A stretch of 64,000 nucleotides of DNA. Origin: Escherichia marmotae (GTDB lineage Bacteria; Pseudomonadota; Gammaproteobacteria; Enterobacterales; Enterobacteriaceae). The translations under genes and the position numbers were made by a program. The DNA is taken from assembly GCF_002900365.1 (NCBI RefSeq), contig NZ_CP025979.1, positions 2,170,001 to 2,234,000 of the forward strand. Direction: 5' to 3'. Under the pieces are notes generated by a model. The model was not told the origin of the DNA. It saw only the letters and a program-made list of their open reading frames with translations, and made no database searches. The first letter of the stretch is position 1; each line of letters opens with the position of its first letter. Of the stretch, positions 8,533 to 17,409 are shown in pieces.

Positions 8533-9225
8533 ATGCGTGTACTTGCTGCGGGTAGTTTACGCCAGGTATGGAAATCACTTATATTGGGATTTCAGGATGA
8601 TAATGTTCATTGTGACTTTGGTCCAGCCGGTATATTGAGGGAACGTATTGAAGCGGGTGAGAGATGTGATCTTTTTGCATCAGCGAATATGGCTCATCCG
8701 CAAATGTTAATGGCCACAGGACATGCCTTGTGTATTAAACCTTTTGCCTATAATCGTTTGTGCCTGTATGTTCGGGCGAATAAACTTAATGAAAATGACG
8801 ATTGGTATTCTTTATTAAACAGGGAAACGTTGCGAATCGGGACATCAACCGCGGGATGTGATCCCGCTGGTGATTACACTCACCAGTTTTTTGAAAATAT
8901 GGGTAGTGTTGGAGTAAAAATAAGACAACGAGCGGTTGCATTGGTGGGGGGAAGAAATTCATTAGCTCTTCCAAAAAATGTGATAGCCGCGCAGTGGCTA
9001 ATTGAAAATGATTATACCGATTTGTTCATAGGTTATGCCAGTTACGCTCCCGGCTTACAATCAATTGAATCAGTAAAAGTTATAGAAATACCTGAACCTT
9101 ATAATCCGATTGCTATCTATGGATTTGCCTGTCTGACCGAGAAAGCCAGGCCACTTTGCAACTTTTTAGTTTCGCCAGATGCCAGGTCGATACTTGAGCA
9201 ACATGGGTTTATGTCATCACGTTGA
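8533..9225 (+). CDS. ModA-like molybdate-binding-fold protein without signal peptide
   Basis: This 230-residue protein resembles ModA, the periplasmic molybdate-binding protein. It starts VLAAGSLRQVWKSLI and contains ERIEAGERCDLFASANM, the usual ModA lobe-one pattern, with later blocks VIAAQWLIENDYTDLFIGYAS. It starts directly with MRVLAAGS, so it has no signal peptide and should be cytosolic. It follows the binding-protein stop codon by 2 bp, clearly in the same operon. It could be a cytosolic molybdate sensor, store or chaperone, or a transporter relic. The family call is fairly firm; the role is not. Confidence 0.8.
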   Translation: MRVLAAGSLRQVWKSLILGFQDDNVHCDFGPAGILRERIEAGERCDLFASANMAHPQMLMATGHALCIKPFAYNRLCLYVRANKLNENDDWYSLLNRETLRIGTSTAGCDPAGDYTHQFFENMGSVGVKIRQRAVALVGGRNSLALPKNVIAAQWLIENDYTDLFIGYASYAPGLQSIESVKVIEIPEPYNPIAIYGFACLTEKARPLCNFLVSPDARSILEQHGFMSSR

Positions 9226-9440
9226 GCCTACACTCTTCGCATTACAAACTATAAATACCATTATATAAATAAATCAGTTAATTCATCATAACTGCATTTC
9301 CACACCCTGTCCCAAAATATGTGAAACTTTATGAATCTCAGTTTTACCCAGTATGCGTATTGATACCTGCATAGTCCAGGAGAAAGTAAATGGCGATGTA
9401 GACGTATGAAAAGAAGAATAAAGCCACGGCTTTGATCTAT

Positions 9441-9470
9441 AAAAATGGCGCTATATCTGCGCCATTTTTA
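9441..9470. terminator. Bidirectional intrinsic terminator
   Basis: A perfect stem AAAAATGGCGC / GCGCCATTTTT with a 7-base loop lies between the convergent ModA-like gene (+) and yagU (-). The A and T runs at the stem ends give a U-tract in both directions. Confidence 0.8.
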
Positions 9471-9482
9471 TCATTCAATTCG

Positions 9483-10097
9483 TTATCTGTTTGAACCTAA
9501 AGGGATCTCAGGATCAGGCTCGTGAGTAATTCTGTTTCGTAAATCTCTACGAATAATTTCAATAGACCAGAACCATACTAAATGTCCAAAAATTTCAGAG
9601 ACATTCTCATACCACGGAAGATCAAAAAGAGGTGGTGTAAGTCCCATTAGAGGGAATGAAATCATATGAACAAAAAGTTGTGCTAAAGCGCCTGCAAGCA
9701 AGCCCTGCCAAAGTTTAATTTTGGGAAATACTTCGGCTACTACGCAATAACCAACAGCAAAAACTATCGAAAAGATTATGTGCGTTACACCAACCCAGTT
9801 AAAGACATGCCCGGCGAAGGTATAAACCGCCGAATTTGGATCTGTCAGTCCCAACCAATCCCGAAGAAAAATATACGGAGGATTAAGAAAGTTACGGGAG
9901 CAATCAATTTGTCCTGCCGCCCTGATTAATGATTCCGGACCACACGCTGCATTAAACATATCAATCGGACTACGTGGCGGCAATGGGACTTCTGCCCCCC
10001 ACTTAACAAATGCTGAAACAACGCCAGCAATCAGCCCGATAAATGCAGCAAGACCATAACGTCTACGGTTTGGTGGAGTTTGCTCAAATATATTCAT
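9483..10097 (-). CDS. yagU: YagU family inner-membrane protein
   Basis: This 204-residue protein of the DUF1440/YagU family has about four or five membrane segments. It opens RRYGLAAFIGLIAGVVSAFVKWG, has a periplasmic cysteine-containing loop (CGPES...DCSRN) and ends with a charged cytosolic tail. K-12 YagU has the same length and lies in the corresponding thrW-to-ykg region. It has been linked to acid resistance in E. coli. A terminator follows the gene. Confidence 0.9.
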   Translation of the reverse strand: MNIFEQTPPNRRRYGLAAFIGLIAGVVSAFVKWGAEVPLPPRSPIDMFNAACGPESLIRAAGQIDCSRNFLNPPYIFLRDWLGLTDPNSAVYTFAGHVFNWVGVTHIIFSIVFAVGYCVVAEVFPKIKLWQGLLAGALAQLFVHMISFPLMGLTPPLFDLPWYENVSEIFGHLVWFWSIEIIRRDLRNRITHEPDPEIPLGSNR

Positions 10098-10263
10098 ACT
10101 TACCCTGTTTATTTCATTACGTTAAAGCACCTCTTTAGGAGTATTCATAAAAATAATGAGAATGTAAAGAACTGTATTGTTTTGTATTTATAACAGGTTA
10201 TTTAATAACCTGTTAACGTATGTTCCATAATTTCTCCACATTTTCATGTTAAATATAATAAAG

Positions 10264-10331
10264 AGAGTATGATGTTTCTCTCAGAGATAATTAATCATTC
10301 CTTTTGCCCACCTCAACGGTGGGCTTTTTTT
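10264..10331 (+). ncRNA. Candidate small RNA with intrinsic terminator
   Basis: A perfect TATAAT (10254-10259) is followed about 7 bases later by a possible transcript. It would begin with a GAGAG...CTCTC stem and end in a strong terminator, GCCCACC / GGTGGGC (10306-10324) plus seven T's. No reading frame fits between promoter and terminator. The -35 region is weak. The terminator cannot serve yagU, which points away. I do not recognise a named RNA here, so this is a prediction. Confidence 0.4.
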
Positions 10332-10654
10332 ATGCAAAGTCTAAAAATTACACAGACAGTAAAAATAATTCAAAATAACAGCAACTTATCACTTATCCGA
10401 CTGTTACAAACTACAATAGTTAATCTTTTCTGGTTATATTTTATCTGACTGCTAATATTTAAACAGACAGGCAAATTAATAAGAATTGCTAACCATTCAA
10501 CACACATACCACTGAAAGGTCACCAACCTGCCGCAGGTGGTAAAAATGGTATTGCTGCGGTTTTGTTGTGATTTTTATAAGCAGTATTGGTGAATTATGA
10601 ACCATCAGCCCCATGCATGACGTGCATTTTTCCGAGTATCCTTGTTACTGAGCC
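10332..10654. other. Intergenic stretch before the integrase remnant
   Basis: This AT-rich stretch has no supported gene. A short palindrome ACCTGCCGCAGGT lies near 10527. Nothing else is recognisable. Confidence 0.4.
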
Positions 10655-10952
10655 GGGATGCCGGATAGTGCACGAATAATAAAAGTGTCTCAGCCGAAGA
10701 ATAAACGGCTCCGCTGGATGGAGTCTCATGAAGCACAAAGGCTGATTGTTGAATTTGTATTGATAACAGACTTCGTTGCAGGAAATGGGAGGCTGGGAGT
10801 CTATCGAAATGGTTCGTCGATATGCTCACCTTTCAGCCAGGCATCTCACCGGACACGCGAGCAAAATCGACGCAATTATAAGCCGCAATGACACAAATAC
10901 GGCACAAGAGGAGAACGTGGTTTACTTAAAGCAAGATAATTTATTGATTTAA
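10655..10952 (+). pseudogene. Tyrosine integrase remnant next to thrW
   Basis: Two pieces of a P4/CP4-type integrase are visible. The first encodes QPKNKRLRWMESHEAQRLI, the start of the catalytic domain. Near 10770-10780 the reading shifts frame and a large part is missing, including the catalytic Arg and the HxxR box. The second piece then reads QEMGGWESIEMVRRYAHLS, with the catalytic Tyr, and runs to a TAA at 10950-10952. It ends one base before the thrW tRNA, the usual place for an integrase of a tRNA-targeting element. The enzyme cannot be active. Confidence 0.8.
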
Positions 10953-10953
10953 A

Positions 10954-11029
10954 TGGTGCCGATAATAGGAGTCGAACCTACGACCTTCGCATTACGAATG
11001 CGCTGCTCTACCAACTGAGCTATATCGGC
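10954..11029 (-). tRNA. thrW: tRNA-Thr (CGU anticodon)
   Basis: Read on the minus strand, the 76 bases fold as a cloverleaf with acceptor GCCGATA / TATCGGC, D arm AGCTC..GAGC, anticodon loop TTCGTAA and T loop GGTTCGACTCC. CCA is encoded. The anticodon CGT reads ACG (Thr). thrW is a known integration hotspot (CP4-6 in K-12), and here it abuts an integrase remnant. Confidence 0.97.
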
Positions 11030-11144
11030 CCTGAAAAGGACATGTTCACGAACGTGAATCACGGTGGACAAGGTTAAAACTAACCGGGCGATGCGTCAAT
11101 GGCCTTGTGAATCAAATGGCTACTTTTGCATCACCCGGTTTTAT

Positions 11145-12398
11145 TTACGCACGAACGGTGTAATCACCAATACCGATCCACTTGTAGGTGGTCAGTGCTT
11201 CCAGCCCCATTGGTCCGCGTGCGTGGAGTTTTTGCGTGCTTACCGCCACTTCTGCGCCAAGACCAAACTGGCCGCCGTCGGTGAAACGTGTAGACGCGTT
11301 AACGTAAACAGCAGAGGAGTCCACTTCATTGACAAAACGCTGGGCATTGCGCATATCACGCGTCAGGATCGCATCGGAGTGTTGCGTCCCGTGTTCACGA
11401 ATATGGGCGATGGCGTCGTCAAGATCGCTGACGATTTTGACGTTCAAATCTAACGACAGGAATTCATCGTCATACTCTTCCGCCTTAACAGCCACCACTT
11501 TCGCAGATCCTGCCTGCAACTGCGCCAGTGCCGCAGCATCGGCGTGTAACGTCACGCCGCTTTCCGCCATTTGCTTGCTTAACGCAGGCAGGAAGTTATC
11601 AGCGATGTTTTTATTCACCAGCAACGTTTCTACCGTATTGCAGGTACTCGGACGCTGGGTTTTCGCGTTGACGATCACTTTCAGGGCTGCAGAAATGTCA
11701 GCACTTTCATCAACGTAAATATGGCAGACGCCAATGCCGCCAGTGATCACCGGAATTGTCGACTGCTCGCGGCACAGCTTATGCAAACCAGCACCACCAC
11801 GCGGGATCAACATGTCGATGTATTTATCCATGCGCAGCATTTCACTCACCAGTGCGCGATCCGGATTATCAATCGCCTGCACTGCGCCTGCCGGTAAACC
11901 GCAGGATTTCAGGGCGTCCTGAATCACCGCTACCGTTGCAGCGTTAGTGCGACAGGTTTCTTTGCCGCCGCGCAGGATCACCGCGTTACCGGTTTTCAGA
12001 CACAGCGAAGCGACATCAACTGTCACGTTCGGACGCGCTTCATAAATTACACCTATAACACCCAGCGGCACGCGGCGACGCTCCAGACGCAGGCCGCTGT
12101 CCAGCACACCTCCATCAATCACCTGCCCTACCGGATCGGCAAGATTACACACCTGCCGCACATCGTCGGCAATGCCTTTCAGGCGCGCGGGCGTTAACGC
12201 CAGACGGTCAAGCATCGCTTCGCTAAGGCCATTGGCACGCGCGTCAGCAACATCCTGGGCGTTAGCATCGAGGATGCTTTCGCTCTGTGCTTCCAGCTCA
12301 TCAGCGATCTTTTCCAGCACACGATTTTTTTCGCGGCTGGAGAGTTGCGCTAATTTATACGAGGCTTGCTTCGCAGCAATGCCCATTTGTTCCAGCAT
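11145..12398 (-). CDS. proA: Gamma-glutamyl phosphate reductase
   Basis: This 417-residue cytosolic enzyme reduces gamma-glutamyl phosphate to glutamate semialdehyde with NADPH, the second step of proline synthesis. It has the aldehyde-dehydrogenase-like fold. The active-site Cys lies in KTQRPSTCNTVETLLV, and the GVIYEARPNVTVDVASLCL and ILRGGKE blocks are conserved. Length and sequence match E. coli ProA. It lies 11 bp downstream of proB in the proBA operon. Confidence 0.98.
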   Translation of the reverse strand: MLEQMGIAAKQASYKLAQLSSREKNRVLEKIADELEAQSESILDANAQDVADARANGLSEAMLDRLALTPARLKGIADDVRQVCNLADPVGQVIDGGVLDSGLRLERRRVPLGVIGVIYEARPNVTVDVASLCLKTGNAVILRGGKETCRTNAATVAVIQDALKSCGLPAGAVQAIDNPDRALVSEMLRMDKYIDMLIPRGGAGLHKLCREQSTIPVITGGIGVCHIYVDESADISAALKVIVNAKTQRPSTCNTVETLLVNKNIADNFLPALSKQMAESGVTLHADAAALAQLQAGSAKVVAVKAEEYDDEFLSLDLNVKIVSDLDDAIAHIREHGTQHSDAILTRDMRNAQRFVNEVDSSAVYVNASTRFTDGGQFGLGAEVAVSTQKLHARGPMGLEALTTYKWIGIGDYTVRA

Positions 12399-12409
12399 CG
12401 GCCTGCTCC

Positions 12410-13513
12410 TTAACGGGTAATCATGTCATCACGGTGAACGGCAACCGGGCCGTATTCATATCCCAGTATTGCATCAATTTCTTGCGAGTGGTGTCCGGCA
12501 ATACGGCGCAATGCATCGCTGTTATAGCGGCTAACGCCGTGAGCAATATCGCGACCTTCGAGGTTGCAAATGCGGATGACTTCACCGCGGGAGAAGTTGC
12601 CACTCACGCTTTTAATGCCTTTCGGCAACAGGGAACTGCCGCGTTCAAGAATAGCGGCGGTCGCCCCTTCATCTACAGTAATTTCACCCGCTGGCGGCGC
12701 GCCAAAAATCCAGCGTTTGCGGTTTTCAAGCGGAGTAGCCTGGGCATGGAACAACGTACCAACCGGGATACCTTCCATCACGTCGCCAATGACGCCTGGC
12801 TTGCTACCCGCGGCAATAATGGTATCGATACCCGCACGACAGGCTACGTCAGCCGCCTGCAACTTGGTGCCCATGCCGCCGGTTCCAAGGCCTGAAACGC
12901 TGTCACCGGCAATCGCGCGCAGCGCATCATCAATACCGTAAACATCTTTAATCAGTTCCGCCTGAGGATTACTGCGCGGGTCTGCGGTATACAAACCTTT
13001 TTGATCGGTCAGCAGCAGCAGTTTATCGGCACCGGCCAGAATTGCCGCTAACGCCGAGAGATTATCGTTGTCGCCAACTTTAATCTCTGCCGTAGCGACA
13101 GCATCATTCTCATTAATTACCGGAACGATGTTGTTGTCGAGCAACGCACGCAGGGTATCGCGGGCGTTCAGGAAGCGTTCACGATCTTCCATATCTGCAC
13201 GCGTCAGCAGCATCTGCCCGACGTGAATACCGTAAATTGAAAACAGTTGTTCCCACAATTGAATCAGTCGGCTCTGCCCTACCGCCGCCAGGAGTTGTTT
13301 CGAGGCGATAGTCGCTGGCAGTTCCGGGTAGCCCAGGTGCTCACGTCCGGCGGCAATCGCGCCCGACGTCACAATTACAATCCGATGCCCGGCGGCATGT
13401 AGCTGCGCGCACTGGCGAACAAGTTCAACAATATGGGCACGGTTCAGGCGGCGCGATCCGCCTGTTAGCACACTGGTGCCGAGTTTTACCACCAGCGTCT
13501 GGCTGTCACTCAT
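12410..13513 (-). CDS. proB: Glutamate 5-kinase
   Basis: This 367-residue enzyme phosphorylates glutamate, the first and proline-inhibited step of proline synthesis. The amino-acid kinase domain begins LVVKLGTSVLTGG and contains IVTSGAIAAGREHLG and GTGGMGTKLQAA. A C-terminal PUA domain covers about residues 275-360. The frame is open 29 codons further upstream, but the MSDSQ start gives the known family length. proA follows 11 bp downstream. Confidence 0.98.
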   Translation of the reverse strand: MSDSQTLVVKLGTSVLTGGSRRLNRAHIVELVRQCAQLHAAGHRIVIVTSGAIAAGREHLGYPELPATIASKQLLAAVGQSRLIQLWEQLFSIYGIHVGQMLLTRADMEDRERFLNARDTLRALLDNNIVPVINENDAVATAEIKVGDNDNLSALAAILAGADKLLLLTDQKGLYTADPRSNPQAELIKDVYGIDDALRAIAGDSVSGLGTGGMGTKLQAADVACRAGIDTIIAAGSKPGVIGDVMEGIPVGTLFHAQATPLENRKRWIFGAPPAGEITVDEGATAAILERGSSLLPKGIKSVSGNFSRGEVIRICNLEGRDIAHGVSRYNSDALRRIAGHHSQEIDAILGYEYGPVAVHRDDMITR

Positions 13514-13701
13514 GATTCTCTGCCATTCAATGTTAGGAAAAATGATATCAAACGAACGTTTTAGCAGGACTGTCGCCGGTTGCCAACCATCTGCGAGCAA
13601 AGCATGGCGTTTTGTTGCGCGGGATCAGCAAGCGTAGCAGCCGTTGTTTACGCTTTTATTACAGATTTAATAAATTACCACATTTTAAGAATATTATTAA
13701 T

Positions 13702-13719
13702 CTGTAATATATCTTTAAC
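13702..13719 (+). promoter_or_regulatory. Pho box of phoE
   Basis: CTGTAATATATCTTTAAC has the PhoB-binding pattern of two TGT-like repeats with an AT-rich centre and lies 81 bp before the phoE start codon. It matches the known phoE Pho box, so expression should rise on phosphate starvation. Confidence 0.85.
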
Positions 13720-13800
13720 AATCTCAGGTTAAAAACTTTCCTGTTTTCAACGGGACTCTCCCGCTGAATATTTGTGCGTTAATTAAAATCAGGAATGAAA

Positions 13801-14856
13801 ATGAAAAAGAGCACTCTGGCATTAGTGGTGATGGGCATTGTGGCATCTGCATCCGTACAAGCTGCAGAAGTATATAATAAAGACGGTAATAAACTGGATG
13901 TCTATGGCAAAGTAAAAGCCATGCATTATATCAGTGATAATGAGAGTAAAGATGGCGATCAGAGTTATATCCGTTTTGGTTTTAAAGGCGAAACACAAAT
14001 TAACGATCAACTGACCGGTTATGGTCGTTGGGAAGCGGAGTTTGCCGGAAATAAAGCGGAGAGTGATACCGCACAGCAAAAAACGCGTCTCGCCTTTGCC
14101 GGATTGAAATATAAAGATTTAGGTTCATTCGATTATGGTCGTAACCTTGGCGCATTGTATGACGTTGAAGCCTGGACAGATATGTTCCCGGAATTCGGTG
14201 GCGACTCCTCCGCCCAGACCGACAACTTTATGACTAAACGCGCCAGCGGCCTGGCGACTTATCGTAACACCGACTTCTTCGGCGTTATTGATGGCCTGAA
14301 CCTGACCTTGCAATATCAAGGAAAAAACGAAAACCGCGATGTTAAAAAGCAGAACGGCGATGGCTTCGGTACGTCACTGACATATGACTTTGGCGGCAGT
14401 GATTTCGCTATCAGCGGTGCCTATACCAACTCTGATCGTACCAACGAGCAGAATCAGCAAAGCCGTGGCACGGGTAAACGCGCAGAAGCGTGGGCTACGG
14501 GTCTTAAATACGATGCTAATAATATTTACCTGGCAACCTTCTATTCTGAAACGCGTAACATGACGCCAATTTCTGGCGGCTTTGCCAATAAGACGCAAAA
14601 CTTTGAAGCAGTCGCACAATACCAGTTCGACTTTGGTCTGCGTCCATCCCTGGGTTACGTATTATCAAAAGGGAAAGATATTGAAGGCATCGGTGATGAG
14701 GATCTGGTCAATTATATTGATGTTGGTGCCACGTATTATTTTAACAAAAACATGTCAGCATTTGTTGATTATAAAATCAACCAACTGGGTAGCGATAATA
14801 AGTTGAATATCAATAATGATGATATTGTCGCGGTTGGGATGACGTATCAGTTTTAA
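13801..14856 (+). CDS. phoE: Outer-membrane phosphoporin PhoE
   Basis: This 351-residue trimeric 16-strand porin favours anions and is induced by phosphate starvation. It has a 21-residue signal peptide (MKKSTLALVV...VQA), the mature start AEVYNKDGNKLDVYGK, the loop 3 segment around PEFGGDSSAQTDNF and the terminal aromatic strand VGMTYQF. An ATG two codons upstream is in frame, but the chosen start gives the known length. A Pho box lies upstream and a REP-like hairpin downstream. Confidence 0.98.
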   Translation: MKKSTLALVVMGIVASASVQAAEVYNKDGNKLDVYGKVKAMHYISDNESKDGDQSYIRFGFKGETQINDQLTGYGRWEAEFAGNKAESDTAQQKTRLAFAGLKYKDLGSFDYGRNLGALYDVEAWTDMFPEFGGDSSAQTDNFMTKRASGLATYRNTDFFGVIDGLNLTLQYQGKNENRDVKKQNGDGFGTSLTYDFGGSDFAISGAYTNSDRTNEQNQQSRGTGKRAEAWATGLKYDANNIYLATFYSETRNMTPISGGFANKTQNFEAVAQYQFDFGLRPSLGYVLSKGKDIEGIGDEDLVNYIDVGATYYFNKNMSAFVDYKINQLGSDNKLNINNDDIVAVGMTYQF

Positions 14857-14864
14857 TTAATATT

Positions 14865-14885
14865 GCCGGATGCGAGGCATCCGGC
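14865..14885. terminator. REP-derived hairpin after phoE
   Basis: GCCGGATG / CATCCGGC forms a perfect 8-bp stem with a 5-base loop between the convergent phoE and crl genes. It looks like a shortened REP element and may act as a transcript end or stabiliser. It has no U-tract. Confidence 0.6.
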
Positions 14886-14894
14886 ACATTTCAC

Positions 14895-15296
14895 TCACAC
14901 CGTTAACTTCACCGGTTCATCGCGAAAATCATCCGCCGGTTCCAGCTTAAAATTCAGCGTCGTCAGCAGTTCACGCAGCTTTTCATGAAACTCACGCAAA
15001 GTATGCTCCAGTCGCTCAACCACTTCTGCATCGTTTACCGGAACACTCGTCCAGTCACCTGCTTTATCAAACAGACCGAACTGATAACTGTAGGTAAAAC
15101 GGGACTCCTGCGCTTCCAGTTCCATCCACCAGCCCCAAAACTCACGCACTTCCGGCGCGGGTTTCACGTTGACGCATACAGCCAGACAATCGAAAAAGAA
15201 TCGATTATCTTCGCACTTACCTTCACGAATATACGGGCCAAGTGCGGTAAATTTTTTGATCAATCTGCTTTTCGGGTGTCCACTCGGTAACGTCAT
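14895..15296 (-). CDS. crl: Sigma-S assembly factor Crl
   Basis: This 133-residue cytosolic protein binds sigma-S (RpoS) and helps it join RNA polymerase, supporting stationary-phase and curli gene expression. Its length and sequence match E. coli Crl: the start MTLPSGHPKSRLIKKF, the aromatic core REFWGWWMELEAQESRFTY and the end FRDEPVKLTV. It is convergent with phoE. Confidence 0.97.
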   Translation of the reverse strand: MTLPSGHPKSRLIKKFTALGPYIREGKCEDNRFFFDCLAVCVNVKPAPEVREFWGWWMELEAQESRFTYSYQFGLFDKAGDWTSVPVNDAEVVERLEHTLREFHEKLRELLTTLNFKLEPADDFRDEPVKLTV

Positions 15297-15353
15297 TGCG
15301 ATCTCCTGTTGTGATGCAACTGTTTTACCAAATTGACAAAATTTAGCAAATTT

Positions 15354-16598
15354 TTAACACAATCGTTTTTCGATCCAGTCGGTGATTTCCTGAAGCGCTT
15401 TGTCAAAATTCCGATACACCGGATTAAATGGAATTTCTAACAATTTACCGTCGGCAGATGACGAAGTGATTAAGCGGGAATCCTCTTCCGGGCTGAACGG
15501 ATCGTTCTTCCAGTAACCTGATAACATTGGCGTTGGGCAACGACGTCCCAACAATCCTTGCACTTTTAATGAATAGCGATTCAGCTCCACGCGCAACGCT
15601 TCGTCGGAAGCATCATGCATCCCCAAACGGCTGGCCAGTACGTCAAGATACATTTCCGGCACCTGTTGCTGGCACTTAAAATCACTCAACAAGGTGTGAA
15701 CCACCGGCCCAAGACAGGCAACGGCTTTCAGACGCGGCGATTCAAGGTATGCGAGGCGCACGGCAACGTTAGCACCAAAACGGAAACCAAAGGCTGCGAC
15801 GCGTGTGTGATCCACCCACGGCACGTTTGGCAACGCCTTTAAAACATGTTGGTGCAGCAAGCTGGAATCCTGGGTGAGTTTCCATTTTGAGGAAAAACCG
15901 ACCGAAGGCATATCAATAGTCAGCATCGCAATGCCGCGCGGTGCAAAATAGCGCTCATAAAGGGAGTAATAGTCTGTTTGCATCGCATCCAAACCACCAC
16001 ACATTAATACTGTCGGGAATGGGCCATCGCCTTTTGGCATATGCAAAAAGCCAATGATGGGCGCGCCGCCCGGCACAGTAAACTCCATCTGCCGCATGGT
16101 GCCAGGCAGACGTTGCGCCGCTTCTTCATACGCGCGATTTGACAACGCCTGTACCTGTTCAGCCAGATCATCGCCCTTCAAGTGTGGATAGGCGGCAATA
16201 TTGTACAACGTAGCAGCGTGCAGCCAGTGACGCCCGCTGACTTGCGGGTCTTCTTCCGCACAGGCTTTCTGTTGCCACAGCATTGCCTGGGTGGCCCACT
16301 CATAAATCCAGTTGCCACCGCGGTAGCCAATCACCGTATCGTATAAATCATTGTCGGTGCGTTCGGCATCGCTCATCACAATACGCGCCTGGACATCGAG
16401 GATTTCACGCGGATCAACGCCACGCCAGATCCACATCAGGCGGTTAATCATGCGATACCAGTGAGGAATATTTTTGCCATCGAGGGCCGACTGCACCGAC
16501 GGTTGCGCACCGCGGTTAAAACGGCGGACTAGCGTCGAGGTTTCAGGGTGTTTAAAGCGGGGTTTGAACAGGGTTTCGCTCAGGTTAGCCTGTGTCAT
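15354..16598 (-). CDS. frsA: FrsA (fermentation/respiration switch) alpha/beta-hydrolase-like protein
   Basis: This 414-residue protein matches E. coli FrsA (YafA), which binds unphosphorylated EIIA-Glc and influences mixed-acid fermentation. The C-terminal half has an alpha/beta-hydrolase fold with FPTVLMCGGLDAMQTDYYSL, but the elbow reads GFRFGAN, with Phe-Arg-Phe where a serine nucleophile would sit. Its intrinsic enzyme activity is debated. It stands alone between crl and gpt on the same strand. Confidence 0.96.
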   Translation of the reverse strand: MTQANLSETLFKPRFKHPETSTLVRRFNRGAQPSVQSALDGKNIPHWYRMINRLMWIWRGVDPREILDVQARIVMSDAERTDNDLYDTVIGYRGGNWIYEWATQAMLWQQKACAEEDPQVSGRHWLHAATLYNIAAYPHLKGDDLAEQVQALSNRAYEEAAQRLPGTMRQMEFTVPGGAPIIGFLHMPKGDGPFPTVLMCGGLDAMQTDYYSLYERYFAPRGIAMLTIDMPSVGFSSKWKLTQDSSLLHQHVLKALPNVPWVDHTRVAAFGFRFGANVAVRLAYLESPRLKAVACLGPVVHTLLSDFKCQQQVPEMYLDVLASRLGMHDASDEALRVELNRYSLKVQGLLGRRCPTPMLSGYWKNDPFSPEEDSRLITSSSADGKLLEIPFNPVYRNFDKALQEITDWIEKRLC

Positions 16599-16651
16599 GG
16601 ATGCAGCCTCCAGGAATACTTACTGGAAGCTATTGTAACCTGCCTGACGTC

Positions 16652-16684
16652 AAAAAGAACAACGCCCGGCAAAGCCAGGCGTTG
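16652..16684 (-). terminator. Intrinsic terminator of gpt
   Basis: On the minus strand CAACGCC / GGCGTTG forms a stem with inner GGC/GCC pairing, followed by TTCTTTTT. It begins 7 bp after the gpt stop codon. Confidence 0.75.
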
Positions 16685-16690
16685 AAAAGA

Positions 16691-17149
16691 TTAGCGACCA
16701 GAGATAGGCGGAACGAACACCACGCCCATATCCCACGGCTGCTCAATCCAGGTATTTTGCGGGATATCAACAACATAATCATCAACCAGCGGACGACCAG
16801 CCGGTTTAGCGAAGATGGTGACAAAGTGCGCTTTTGGATACATTTCACGGATTGCCACCGCAGTACCGCCGGTATCTACCAGGTCATCAATGACGATGAA
16901 GCCTTCACCATCGCCTTCTGCGCGTTTCAGTACTTTCAGTTCACGCTGGTTGTCGTGATCGTAGCTGGAAATACATACGGTATCGACATGACGAATACCC
17001 AGTTCACGCGCCAGTAAGGCTCCGGGCACCAGACCGCCACGGCTAACGGCAATAATGCCTTTCCATTGTTCTGAAGGCATCAGGCGGCTTGCCAGTTTAC
17101 GTGCATGAATCTGCAACATGTCCCAGGTGACGATGTATTTTTCGCTCAT
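16691..17149 (-). CDS. gpt: Xanthine-guanine phosphoribosyltransferase
   Basis: This 152-residue type I phosphoribosyltransferase salvages xanthine, guanine and, weakly, hypoxanthine with PRPP. The PRPP-binding motif is FIVIDDLVDTGGTA, and AVSRGGLVPGALLAREL forms the N-terminal loop. The length is identical to E. coli Gpt. A good terminator follows. It is divergent from pepD. Confidence 0.98.
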   Translation of the reverse strand: MSEKYIVTWDMLQIHARKLASRLMPSEQWKGIIAVSRGGLVPGALLARELGIRHVDTVCISSYDHDNQRELKVLKRAEGDGEGFIVIDDLVDTGGTAVAIREMYPKAHFVTIFAKPAGRPLVDDYVVDIPQNTWIEQPWDMGVVFVPPISGR

Positions 17150-17409
17150 GTGAAGTGTCCCAGCCTGTTTATCTACGGCTTAAAAAGTGTTCGAGGGGAA
17201 AATAGGTTGCGCGAGATTATAGAGATCTGACGCACTAAAAACCAGTATTTCACATAAGTCCGCGTCTTTTTGCGCACTGCTACTACCTGTCGCTGGATAA
17301 AGTGGTATTCTCAAACATATCTCGCAAGCCTGACTTGTGCTGACAACATTTTCTGCTAACCCTGTGACCTGCAATACTGTTTTGCGGGTGATCGACAAGG
17401 AGACTTAAC

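Noticed and set aside
10605..10829. Minus-strand frame overlapping the integrase remnant
   Set aside because: It is antisense to the clear integrase fragments and has no motif.
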